10,441 nucleotides of DNA, from contig NW_003101675.1 in assembly GCF_000003855.2 (NCBI RefSeq), positions 1,461,230 through 1,471,670 on the forward strand, read 5' to 3'. The translations under genes were made by a program, and so were the position numbers. The stretch is from Blastomyces gilchristii SLH14081. Taxonomy: Eukaryota; Ascomycota; Eurotiomycetes; Onygenales; Ajellomycetaceae. The notes under the pieces were generated by a model. That model was not told the DNA's origin, did no database searches, and saw only the letters and a program-made list of their open reading frames with translations. Of the stretch, positions 1 to 9,221 are shown piece after piece. Numbering within the stretch: position 1 is the first letter of the stretch; every line of letters starts with the position of its first letter.

Positions 1-3000
1 ATGAGTGAAAATCCTCTTCTCTCTAAGCGGGTTAACTTTGAAAAGACTGACTGAAAGACAGTTGAAGAAAGCATAAAACTGTTAAAATCTGAAAGACAGA
101 GTGAGCTATATTGAAATACTAATCAAGATATCTTAAATGAAATGCTTGAGAATAGAGTGAAGCTCATTACATCTATTATTCTAGCAAGTGTTAATGATAA
201 TATTTCAAAGAGAAAGTCTTCTGAGTATTCAAAACCTTGATGAAATGAGAATATCATATCTAAAAGGAAATAATTGGCTACTTCTAGAAGAGATTGAAAG
301 AATGATATAATTTCTGATAAAGAGTTTAAAGCTGTCAGAAATGAATATTTTTCAGATATTAAAAGAGCTAAAACAGACTGCTGGAATAAGTTTCTTGAAG
401 AAGCATAAGAAAAGGAAGTTTTTAAAGCTTTTAACTATACTAAAACAAGAAGTGTAGCAAAACTTTCAATCTTAGAATATGAGTTTCAGAATGAATTATA
501 TACAGCAAACTCTTTTGAGGAAAAATGTCAAGCTTTTATAAGAACTCTCTTTCAAAACTCATCAGATTCAGATTCAGAGGAAGAGAATATATCACTTCTT
601 ATCTATATTGATGAAAATGACTGTGAATGACCTGATCTTACTCAAGATGAATTAGAGTCAGCTATCTTCTCAAGTTCAGTTAAAACTGCTGCAGGGCCTG
701 ATTCAATTAATCACTTGATTATTCAAAATACATACTTCTACTTAAAGAATGAATATTTTGAGCTCTTTTTCAATCTCTTGAAAAATGAATATCATTCTGA
801 ATACTGGAGAGAAGTCACTGAAGTGATTCTTACAAAATCTAATAGAAAAACTTCAATTTTCAAGTCATATAGAGTAATATCTCTATTGAACTGTCTAGGA
901 AAGGTTTTAGAAAAGATAATAGCTACTTAACTATCTTTTATAAGCTCTATCAGTAATTCTCTGTTATTCAGTGAATAAATGAGAGATAGAAAACAGTGTT
1001 CTGCAATTGACACTGTTCTCTCAGTTATTCATAATATTCAGATAGCAAAGCATGAAGATCTGGTCTCAACTGCAGTTTTTATTGATATAAAAGAAGCATT
1101 TGATCATGTTTCAAAGTCAAAGTTAATTCAGACTTTGAAGATGTTAAAACTGTCACTTTCTCTAATAAAATGAGTTAACTATTTTATATTTAAAAGAATT
1201 ATACAACTTTTCTTTGATGAAATGAAATAAGACAAGACTGAGATAAAAATAGAAGTACTGCAAGAATCTTTAATCTCATTCATTTTATTTGCAATATACA
1301 CTGCATATCTATTCAAAAATAGAAATATGAGAATAGTGTGATCTCTGAGTTATGTAGATAATATTGATCTAGTCTACAGCTCAAAAACTATCAAAGAGAA
1401 TTTAAAAGTGATTGAAGAATCTGCAAAGAAAATCTTTCTTAGAGCAGATATCAATCAAATTCAATTTAATATGAATAAAACTGAGTTAATTCATTTCTTT
1501 TCTAGATTCAATGAGAAAGAACTATCTCTAACTCTTTTAAATAGAGAGATTAAACTCAGTGTTAATGTCAAATGATTAGAAGTATGATTAAACTCCAAGT
1601 TGAATTTTAAATATTACATTTAACAAAGAACTGTCAAGGCAGAAAGACTATTGAACAACATAATCAGACTATTAAATACAGAGAGAGGTCTATTCTTCCA
1701 GGCTATGAGACAGTTATATATAGCCTGTATTACATCAGTAGCTGATTATGAAGTTCAAGTTTGATGAAATAATCAAGGGAATTTCACTGAACTCTTTCAA
1801 AGTCTGTAAAACAGAGTCTTGAGAAGAATTCTGAGAGCATTCAAATCATCTTCTATTAAAGTAATGAAAATTGAAGCTTCAATTCCTTCTTCTGCTATTA
1901 GATTTGAAAAGGCCTGTATGAACTATACTCTGAGAGTTATAAAGATGAGCTCAAATCATATAATCAGAGAAAGAGTCTCTTCTTCATTTTCATCAATTAA
2001 CTCTGAAAATGAACTGGATTGAAATAGATTTCCTGATTGAAATGAAAATAATTCTTTAAAGAAGATGTCTTCTCAACTGTACAGACTATACTCTCTGATT
2101 AAAAATCAATTTTCTTCTTTAAATATTGAAAAAGTTGATCATGAGAAGTTATCTCTCTGAAGAGAAAAGCTTGAATCTCTTATAGACTTGTAAATAAGTG
2201 AACTATTTAAAGAGAAAGAATATGAACAGCATTTGAAAAGAATTTCTACAATCAATATAAAAGACTCTATTCTGATTTATTCAGATGACTCAAAAAATGA
2301 GAATTTGAATAGATTAGATGCAGACATTGCTTATACTGAAGATAATATCAATTTTATCTCAGATTTCTGAAATTTAGGCTGTGAATCTGAAGTCTTTGAT
2401 GCTGAACTATTTGCAATAGTGAAAGCTTTCAAACTCATTGAAATAAAATCTTATAAAAGAGGAAATAGTTTGAAAGAGACATGAATATTCTCTGATAGTC
2501 AAGCTGCTTTAAAAAGACTTAGAAATAGTCAGATTCATAGTGATCAAATGAATCTTGAACTGATCTTAAACTCTGTTTTGAAAATTCAAAAGAGAAGAAT
2601 ATCAAAGTTGATAATTCATCTGCACTGAGTTCCTGCTTATATGAATATTCATGACAATGAATTGGCTGATTCAGCTGTAAAAAAGGGTGCAGAATTAAGC
2701 AGATCTATTCAAAAAATTATGTCCTGATCTTTTATAAAGAGAAAAATAAAAGAATCTTGTTTAGACAAGTGAAATGAAAGCTGGTAGAAACAAAAGAAGA
2801 GTATACATTATTCAAGATGTGAAATAAAATCCAAGTGGAAATCTTGTTTAATTAAATATAAAAAGAAAATATTCTCATCTATAATACAGCTGAAACTAGG
2901 ACATGGCTATTTCAAATCTTATATACAAAGATTTGATGATAGATTTGACTCAATAGAATACTCATTCTACAATATAAATGAGAATTCTGAGTATATTGTA

Positions 3001-3204
3001 ATGCACTGTGTATTATACAATAGTCTCAGAGCCAGATTGAAAGAGAAGTATAATTTAAATCAATTAAATATGAGATTCTTATTCTCAACTGAGACAGGAA
3101 TTAAATACTTAATAGACTTTCTATCAGAAACTCAAGCAGCTACAAGAAAATGGCTAAATTCAGAAATATCTGAATATGAAGAGGAGGAAATCAATCAGAT
3201 ATAG
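1..3204 (+). pseudogene. LINE ORF2 remnant: reverse transcriptase plus RNase H, riddled with stops
   Basis: Frame +1 reads from base 1 to the TAG at 3202-3204 with no frameshift but with about twenty TGA and nine TAA/TAG codons. Residues 1-230 are the linker that follows the endonuclease. The RT begins near GPD (694-702) and has the YRVISLLNCLGKV block (868-906). Motif A is IDIKEAFD, with Asp at 1084 and 1102. The normal QGSP of motif B reads QESL at 1261. Motif C reads YVDN (1351-1362) instead of a V/ADD core, so a catalytic Asp is Asn. VQV at 1753 is followed by two TGA codons where this family usually has WW. RNase H spans about 2270-2700 and keeps its acidic set: Asp 2284, Glu 2404, Asp 2494, Asp 2668. 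In life the protein would nick DNA and reverse-transcribe its own RNA at the target. Glycine-to-Glu and Pro-to-Leu/Ser changes follow GG-to-GA and CC-to-TC/CT mutation. It cannot be active. Confidence 0.93.
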
Positions 3205-3560
3205 TCTGTTAAAACAGCTATATACTATCTTTTAATAATTTGTTTTGTTACAGTCTCTCTTTACTTTATCTTTTTCTTTCAATTCCTTTCTATCTATCTA
3301 TTCAATGTGTCTATCTTTAAGACTGTGTTCTCTTTTCCTTTGTCATGGAATTGTCAAATGGTTTCAAAGTATTAGAAGATGTTAAAACACTGCAATTTGT
3401 AAACAGTTTTTGTATTCTGAGCTGGAATTTTCTGATTTTGCATATCTGAAATTGATGAATGTATAATAGTTAACTTTACAGATATAGGAAAAACTCTGAG
3501 AACTAAAAGTTCTCAGGTAGATGTCATAGTCTCTGACTGCATACATCTATAATTGAAGAA
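3205..3560 (+). other. LINE 3' untranslated region
   Basis: This is the non-coding stretch between the ORF2 stop and the (TAA)6 tail. It starts pyrimidine-rich (about 3250-3345) and contains a perfect hairpin near its end. I see no open frame in any direction that resembles a gene. Its length of roughly 350 bases is plausible for a LINE 3' UTR. The call depends on the tail at 3561 being the true element end. Confidence 0.7.
3496..3516 (+). other. Perfect 9-bp stem-loop near the LINE 3' end
   Basis: CTGAGAACT (3496-3504) is followed by the loop AAA and AGTTCTCAG (3508-3516), an exact inverted repeat. It sits 44 bases before the (TAA)6 tail. In several LINE families the reverse transcriptase recognises a 3' stem-loop close to short tail repeats to prime target-primed reverse transcription. 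Position and perfection fit that role, but the role is inferred. Confidence 0.7.
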
Positions 3561-3578
3561 TAATAATAATAATAATAA
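3561..3578 (+). repeat. (TAA)6 microsatellite, LINE 3' tail
   Basis: Six exact TAA units follow GAAGAA. Short trinucleotide tails in place of poly-A mark the 3' end of many non-LTR elements. On the far side Copia coding sequence resumes, so the tract is best read as the insertion boundary. Confidence 0.8.
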
Positions 3579-5671
3579 TGTCATGAAGCAAGTATTTTGT
3601 ATCAAAGAAAAGGTCTATCTATACAAGTGATCAGACAGAAAAAGATATCTGAATTCTAGACTCTAAATCAGGCACTCATGTCACATCTCACAGAGATCTT
3701 GTCATGACAAAACCTCAGAAGATGAAAGTGTTGTTGAAAATGACAGATAGAATAATAGTTCTCACTACAGCTATAGAAGATATGAAGATTTCAGTGAAAG
3801 AAATGAATATACTATTAAATAATATCTGCTATGTTCTGAAGTTAAAAGTAAACCTTATGAGTATGAATAAGCTTGTACATCAGAGTTATACCTATAAGCA
3901 GTTGATATATGAGAATAATTATGTTATGTTGATTATGTCTTCTGATCACATATTCTCATTTACAGCAAGATTAAATGAGAGTGATATCTATGAGATGAAA
4001 AGACTGATTACATACAGAGACTTGATTCAGTTTACTATACTCAATGATGATTTTGAACCTGCAAACACATTATAAGTGAAAGATGACACAATATTGACAC
4101 TGTCTGACAGAAATGATATAAAGATTATAGAACTTACAATGATGCAGTGACATTAAAAGCTTGAACATCTGAATTTCATAAATATCACAAAAATGATAGT
4201 AGATTTATAATAAGAAATGAGAATTATTAATCAATAAGCTTTATCATTCTGCAAAGTCTGTGTTCAGGTAAAAATGATGCATTCAATCTTCATATCTATG
4301 ATATGAGCTGTTAAGTCAGTAATAAGATTCTTCATTGATCTGACAGAGAATGGAAAAACACTTTTCAATGAAAATGACACACTCACTAGAGAGGGTGTAA
4401 GTTATTGATTAAATATAACAGATAATGCAATCTCTTATAGATAAGCAATTCTTATAATAAGAAAGAGAGAATCTACTGCAAGATTAATGAATTTCATCAT
4501 AGATATTAAGACAACTACACAATATTGAGTTAAGACTCTATACTGAGATGATGAAGAAGAGTTCAAAAGTCAAGAACTTAAGATCTACTGTCAGAACAAA
4601 GAAATAGTGTATGAAATGACTACATCTGATACATCACAATCAAATGACTCAGTAAAACACATGAATTGAATAGTTGCAGAAAAGACATGAAGTCTACTAT
4701 TTAATAGTGAATTAGAAAGAGAACTTTGAGATGAAGCAATACAAGCTGTGATTATAATAATCAATATATTCTCAATATCAACAAAGATATTTGAATATAA
4801 GAAAGAAACATCACTTATATCTTTTAAAGCTTGAACTGAGATGCAATCTTCTATTCATTGAATACAGAGATAAGAGTGCAAGATCTACAAGAAGAATTTA
4901 AAAGTGTTGAATAAGCTCATGAATAGAACTGATGATAAGAAATGACAGCTGATTAGATATTAAGAATTATATCAATATCATGTGTGAGATTCTGTTGCAT
5001 GCTGTCTTGAGATTGCATGAGATATTATATTTGATGAAGCTCTTGACATGAGTGCAAATACATCTATAAATATGATGAGAGAATTCAATGAATTACCTAA
5101 TGAATTGAATATTCTGAATGTCAGAGAGAGATGATAACACTGTCTTCTAAGAAGACTTACAAAGAAAAAGTCAGATGTTTTAAAGATGATTATCAATGAG
5201 AACTTAGAGAATGCAATTGATTCAATCTATCTTCTAGATAATGAGATATAGCTTGTCATGAATGAAGAGTTTAAAGACTCTGTTAATAAGAATAATTCTG
5301 TTCTAAGTATTCTAACAGACTGATCAACTACACTGACAGAAGTCAAGAGAAGCTCAGACTGAGACTATTAATATAAGAAAATGAAAAAGATGATTAAGAT
5401 ATTTGAATAGAAGAAGATATATATTATCATTGAGAAGACTCTGGAAATGAATATTCTTACAGACAAATAAGTATATAATCAGAAATTCAATAATAAGAGA
5501 GAAATCATTCCTTTTAGAGCTCACTGAGTGATTAGAGAGTTCTTACAATAGCAGAGTATTCATTATACAAGATTGTATGCTGCAGTGATATCAGAGCCTA
5601 TATCATATAATCTATTCACTATATCAACTGTCAAAGAATGAAAGATTAAATTGATTGACTATGTATCTAGA
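3579..5671 (+). mobile_element. Ty1/Copia retrotransposon fragment, interrupted at both ends
   Basis: About 2.1 kb of Copia pol sequence lies between the LINE tail and the CpG island at 5672. Neither LTR, nor gag, nor the second half of RT with RNase H is present in the window. The domain order protease, integrase, RT is diagnostic of Copia rather than Gypsy, where integrase comes last. The gag portion presumably lies left of the LINE, and the rest of RT to the right of the next insertion or beyond the window. Confidence 0.88.
3584..5671 (+). pseudogene. Copia Pol remnant: protease, integrase, start of reverse transcriptase
   Basis: One frame (3704-4075 is its longest open part) continues to about 5670 without indels but with many stops, mostly TGA. 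The aspartic protease active site reads ILDSKSGTHVT (Asp at 3659). A GAG-pre-integrase region includes LLNNICYVLKLKVNLMSMNKL. The integrase zinc site is HxxxxH (4151 and 4166), then CKVC (4250-4261). The catalytic core has Asp at 4337 (FIDL), Asp at 4547 (a DDEEEF version of DNGGEF), and a Lys codon at 4655 where D-x35-E spacing predicts the Glu. The integrase C-terminal part ends in LEIA-stop-DIIFDEA (about 5007-5043). RT opens with a decayed WVY..K block near 5470 and YTRLYAAVISEP (about 5566-5601), and ends at KLIDYVS, just before motif A would be completed. The missing Glu, stops and truncation make it dead. Confidence 0.9.
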
Positions 5672-5695
5672 CTGACCGTGTGACTAGACTGGCCG
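5667..5695 (+). repeat. Tandem CTAGACTG(A/G)CCG direct repeat at the Copia break
   Basis: CTAGACTGACCG (5667-5678) and CTAGACTGGCCG (5684-5695) match at 11 of 12 positions, spaced 17 bases apart. They lie exactly where Copia homology stops. TAGACTGGCCGG resembles the TAG/CAG-type start of hAT terminal inverted repeats, and the eight bases before it (CGTGTGAC, 5677-5684) could be an 8-bp target duplication. I found no matching right end, so this is a proposal. Confidence 0.45.
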
Positions 5696-5800
5696 GCGGG
5701 ACCATGAATTTCACATTTAATCTCATTTGATCTGGTCTCATACATTTCTTGGCGTGAGTCCCACCAGGACCAAGCCTTAAAAAAATCTCAAAATGGACCA
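5672..5800. other. CpG- and GC-retaining island, possible hAT terminus
   Basis: Four of the window's seven CpG sites (5677, 5694, 5697, 5753) fall here, with GGCCGGCGGG and GTCCCACCAGGACC runs unlike anything else nearby. It carries no credible reading frame. It lies between truncated Copia RT and the 3' end of the minus-strand hAT transposase gene, where the element's terminus would be expected. It could instead be an independent small insertion that arrived after, or escaped, the mutation process. Confidence 0.5.
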
Positions 5801-6013
5801 TTTCTGAGAGAAATGATGTGAAAAATGACCAGATTTAATTCAAGAACAGTGAAATAAAAGTAATTTCTCAGAATAAACTATGAAAGATGATCATTCTTTC
5901 AAAATCAGAATGAGACTGAGACTGAAGATCAAAATCAGTCTCATTCAGTTCATTCAGTGATTGCTTATATAATCAGAATTTGATAATAATTATTGATAAC
6001 ACTCATGAAACAA
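5801..6013. other. Gene-free stretch downstream of the hAT transposase
   Basis: AT-rich sequence without a supportable gene on either strand. It would be the 3' non-coding part of the hAT element if the terminus lies near 5685. It holds the inverted repeat at 5909-5945. Confidence 0.5.
5909..5945. repeat. 11-bp perfect inverted repeat with 15-nt spacer
   Basis: AATGAGACTGA (5909-5919) pairs exactly with TCAGTCTCATT (5935-5945). The arms extend three more bases with one mismatch. It lies just downstream of the hAT coding region. It could be a hairpin in the transcript or a subterminal binding repeat of the transposon; the sequence does not decide. Confidence 0.6.
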
Positions 6014-7141
6014 TTAAATACATTCTTGTACAAGTTTATTCTTCACTTTCTTATAAAAACTACACTTCTCTGATATACTGTGATCAGAGATATTAAACTG
6101 TCTGATAATTCTATGTTTTATAATCATGAGTTTCTTGATTATTTCTTCTTATAATTGTCTTCAGTTATAGTGATAAATATCTTGACTTGAGTTGAACTTT
6201 CACTTCATTCTCATCTCTGTTAATAGAATTGTCAGAATATTATATATTATCAGTGTAACAGTTGAATATGTACTCTTAATAATTTTTCATAACTCTAGAA
6301 TTAATTTAGTACATAAATTTATTGAATCATCTTGAAGATAGTAATCAAATTCAGTTTTATAAGCATGTAGTTTTGTCTGATTTTCAGTTATAATTAATGT
6401 ATACAAGTTCTGTTGCAAAGTTAGTATTATAGTTCTATATGATATAAAGTGTTATCAAAGATCATTACTTACTAGAGAATTGTATTTCACTGTCTTCATA
6501 TCTTGAATATCTGCTTATTCAAAGCTCTGATAGTTGATATTATAGTAGTCTCAGACTAATTTAATATATGAGTCTCATTTCTCCTCTGTTTAATCTTGAG
6601 AAGTGTAGATATTAACTCAATGAGAAAAATCTAGTAGAGCTGCTACAGTATAGTACTCTGTAAAAGATTGTTCAGTTTTGCTGTAGTAATATATCAGTTT
6701 ATCTCTTACAGTAATAATAGCCTGCACTATAGTATTATCTCAGACTGAATTTCTTTTTGAGTGATTCAACTGCTTCTCAAGATAAGTAAATAAACTGTTA
6801 TACACTCATCAGACTAACTGCAGTATTGATGTACAAATGATTGAAACTGTCTTTATTATCTTATAAAACTCAAATGATAAATCAATCATATATTTCAACT
6901 GAGTTCACTTCATATCAGAAAGTTTCAATATCTGAATCTTTTCTCAATCAGAGTATTGCACTCAATAATCAATTGTCTGACACAATCAAAGAGTCTGAAT
7001 AGTTATCTTATATATTGAACTTCACTGTGTTTTAACATTCTGTATTATATTCAGTGATATGAATATATTTATTTATTTAAATATCATGAAATCATTATTA
7101 TGTTTAGAAAAGATACAAATCACATTAGTAATATTTCAAAT

Positions 7142-7272
7142 CTGTGATATTTAAATTATTAGTCAATCTATTCAACATTAATAGTAGTATTATTAAAAAG
7201 CATTATTAAAAAGTAATATTAAAAAGTGTTATTAAAAAATATTATCTTTTACAAAGTTAATATAAAAGTTAC
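7142..7272 (-). other. Spliceosomal intron in the hAT transposase gene
   Basis: On the minus strand, GTAACT (from 7272) follows CAA, and CACAG ends at 7142. A GACTAAT branch-site match lies about 20 bases before the acceptor. The length of 131 nt shifts the frame exactly as needed: the upstream exon and downstream exon are in different frames and both resemble hAT transposase. The intron holds a 13-bp tandem repeat. Confidence 0.75.
7187..7238. repeat. Four tandem 13-bp units inside the hAT intron
   Basis: Units of 13 bases start at 7187, 7200, 7213 and 7226. All share G, then a variable AT/GC core, then ATTAAAAA at the end. A single related copy (GTATTATTAAAAA) occurs at 7981-7993. The array accounts for much of the intron's length. 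Confidence 0.85.
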
Positions 7273-8604
7273 TTGAGTAATCACTTTTATCTCATTCTTA
7301 TCTCAAGAATCAGTCATCTCATTATTCTTTATCTTGATATTAAGATTCTTTATCAGTGTTTGTATCACAAGTTGAATTATATAAGTAATACAGAGAATAT
7401 GACCTTGTTTATCATTTCAGAAATACAAAGTCAATTTTTGCTTTAAGCTCTTTATCACAGTGTAGTTATTCACAGTATTATCAGTTGTAATTATAAGAAG
7501 ACTGAGACTAATATCTTAATAGTTATTTTTAATCACAGTTATTAATATCTCTGCTATATAATTCTCAGTATAATTACTAATCAATGATTCAAATTCAATT
7601 AATGTCTCTTGATAAGTTCAATTCTCATCAATATAATAACATGTAACTCTTATAAATGTAAGATTATTTATACTAGTTCATGCATTTACTGTGAGAGACA
7701 CTTTTCAATGATTCTTCAACTCTGATCTTAGATATTATATATTAACTTTATAGTGTGTCTTGAGATTGAACTGAAGACAGAATTAATATAAAATATAAAG
7801 ATTTGAATTAAGCATTTGAAGAAGTGTTCAGAATTCAGAGTTTTCAATTGATCAAAGAGAAAGATTCAGAGATATATATATACAAAGTAATTTTTCATAA
7901 AAGTGTTCAGATAAGAGTTATGAAATCAGAGTACTGATACATGATTATTTTCACATGATTTTCTTCAAATTAGAAAGTTAGTATTATTAAAAATTATTAT
8001 CTGATAGAGTAACTTATCAGCTCAGTAGTAATTTTCTGATTATTTTTCTTTTATGATCTTCATTCTGATAACTTCAGATGTTGAGAAATTTCTTCAGAGC
8101 TATAATCAGTTTATAATGAATATTTCTGAATAGAGTTACAGTGATTGTAGCAGAGAGATAACTCTTTAATAATTTATAATGCAATCTATTGATAATTATT
8201 TCATAGTTTATCTCAGTATTTGTATTAAGTTTTTCATAAATTTCATGACCTGAAATCAGATATGAAGAATAAAGTAATTATTTATCATAATTAAAAGAGA
8301 GTATTCTGTATTGAATTGTAAACAATATAGACTTTGTGATTTACAGTGATTTCTTGAAGAGTTTATGAATCTTCAATAGAAGTAAAAGAAGTGAAAGAAG
8401 TGAATTTGAAAGATATAATAATAATTTAAGAAAGATAATAATATATTTTCATTAACTGATCACTGATGTGTGTAAGAAGAATTAATATAAGAGAAAATAA
8501 TCTTGTTTCTTAGCTTAGTTATAATTTTAGTACTAACTCAGATTAAATATTATCAATGTATAAAAGTAAATAAATAATCTTGATTAATCTCTATCATATT
8601 TCTT

Positions 8605-8681
8605 AAAATATATTAATATTGTGAAAGAGAGTGTTATCAAATTATATTATCAGATGATATTATTAAAAATATATTAATATT
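8605..8681. repeat. 16-bp direct repeat, two copies
   Basis: AAAATATATTAATATT occurs at 8605-8620 and again at 8666-8681, identical and 61 bases apart. In such AT-rich DNA this may be chance or an old duplication. Confidence 0.5.
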
Positions 8682-8750
8682 ATAAATATCAATGTTGAAA
8701 AAATGTTGATACTTATATATTATAGTAATTTATAAATCATGATAGTTAAA

Positions 8751-8769
8751 TATATATATATATATATAT
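8751..8769. repeat. (TA)n dinucleotide microsatellite
   Basis: About nine and a half uninterrupted TA units lie downstream of the minus-strand gene at 8883-9681. Confidence 0.9.
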
Positions 8770-8942
8770 TATTCCTGACTTGATTACAACTTGTACAATA
8801 ATTTTTAAAAACTCAAAATTAATTTCAATTATTAATAATTATAAACTTATAACTAATTAATATAAAAAGAAAAAAACTTTTTCTACTTATTATCTTTCTT
8901 CTCTTTCTCATTCTTCTTATCATTCTTTATAATTCACTTCTT

Positions 8943-8962
8943 ATTCTTCTTCTTCTTCTTCT
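8943..8962 (-). repeat. Lys-codon run near the C-terminus, probably a decayed Glu run
   Basis: The minus strand has repeated AAG/AAA codons. GG-to-GA mutation turns consecutive GAG codons into AAG, so the run is best explained as a former acidic tract, in keeping with the mutational pattern elsewhere. This is inference from the pattern only. Confidence 0.45.
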
Positions 8963-9221
8963 TTTTCTTATCTGAGATGATAATCATTTTAAAATCTCTC
9001 TTCACTACTTTCTCAGAGAAGAGTTCTCACTGCTTTTTCTCATTCAGATTAATCTGTATCTCAAAATTCTGCATTTTCTGGTCTGCTGTCTCAGATTTCA
9101 TCTCAGTAGTAAGCAGATTGACATGCTCAGAGAGCAGAGCTGTCTTCTCAATATTCTGAATTATGAAGTGCATTCAAGACCTAAATAAGACCTTAATTCT
9201 CTTCTTCTCTGTCAGCTTCTG

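Larger units (their letters stand above)
1..3578 (+). mobile_element. Tad1-like non-LTR retrotransposon (LINE), 5'-truncated by the window edge
   Basis: The coding part (1-3204), a non-coding 3' region and a terminal (TAA)6 tract at 3561-3578 together form the 3' part of a LINE. The order reverse transcriptase, then RNase H, then a Cys/His-containing C-terminus fits the fungal Tad1 clade. The apurinic endonuclease domain and ORF1 expected upstream would lie before position 1. The right boundary is set by the (TAA)n tail, after which Copia coding sequence begins at once. No target-site duplication can be checked because the left end is outside the window. The clade name rests on remembered motif style, not on a search. 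Confidence 0.85.
6014..7932 (-). pseudogene. hAT transposase, decayed, with one intron
   Basis: Reading the minus strand from about 7932, stretches such as SIENSEF (about 7850) and LTVNAWTSIN (start of the catalytic core, about 7695-7666) appear, then VTCYYIDEN, ETLIEFESL and TTDNTVNNYTV (7488-7456). After the intron (7272-7142) the frame continues with KTQ-stop-SSIY (TRWNS-like, about 7030), VYNSLFTYLEKQL (about 6823), EYYTVAALLDFSH, TEFDYYL (about 6355-6335; the family has DEFDxYL) and a decayed ERxFSS block near 6205. It would cut and paste DNA as a dimer via an RNase H-fold DDE core. The first catalytic Asp is Asn (codon 7686-7684), the second is kept (7482-7480), and the Glu before RxFS is Lys (6205-6203). 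Stops are mostly TGA. With about 600 codons visible, only the N-terminal BED finger of a typical hAT protein is missing. The stop at 6016-6014 may be genuine or a mutated CAA. Confidence 0.88.
5685..8250 (-). mobile_element. hAT-superfamily DNA transposon remnant (ends uncertain)
   Basis: The minus strand carries most of a hAT transposase (6014 to about 7932), including its C-terminal dimerisation region. The left limit is the proposed TAGACTGGCCGG terminus. The right limit is arbitrary: I found no inverted copy of that terminus to the right, and no BED zinc finger. The element probably interrupted the Copia reverse transcriptase at about 5671. Confidence 0.65.
7933..8882. other. AT-rich stretch with no supportable gene
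   Basis: About 950 bases with very low G+C. On the minus strand a frame is fairly open between 8340 and 8050 and could be the hAT N-terminus, but I see no BED finger Cys/His pattern. A TACTAAC box on the minus strand (7983-7977) hints at a further intron just upstream of the recognisable transposase. The rest holds simple repeats. Confidence 0.6.

Noticed and set aside
715..2022. Several small plus-strand genes at 715-930, 979-1173 and 1819-2022.
   Set aside because: All are in one frame and are pieces of the LINE ORF2 separated by mutation-derived stops.
3704..4075. A stand-alone 123-codon gene.
   Set aside because: It is the longest stop-free part of the Copia Pol frame, with protease motif upstream and integrase downstream in the same frame.
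4978..5196. A 72-codon minus-strand ORF.
   Set aside because: It lies antisense to the Copia integrase/RT linker, which reads well on the plus strand; no recognisable motif.
1..5671. A genetic code in which TGA means tryptophan, since many in-frame TGA codons fall where Trp is expected.
   Set aside because: TAA and TAG also interrupt the same frames, TGA also falls at expected Arg positions, and Gly-to-Glu and Pro-to-Leu changes show general transition mutation.
7187..7238. A CRISPR-like array.
   Set aside because: The units are contiguous 13-mers without spacers, in a eukaryotic-type intron.
7681..8100. A BED zinc finger at the hAT N-terminus.
   Set aside because: No Cys-x2-Cys with downstream His pair could be found in any minus-strand frame; it may have decayed or sit in an unrecognised exon.
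5801..8882. Mitochondrial DNA or a centromere core, suggested by the high AT content.
   Set aside because: A hAT transposase with a spliceosomal intron is readable here, and the AT bias is explained by directional transition mutation of transposons.
8977..9159. A 60-codon plus-strand ORF.
   Set aside because: It is antisense to the charged protein read on the minus strand, whose frame spans far more sequence with consistent character.
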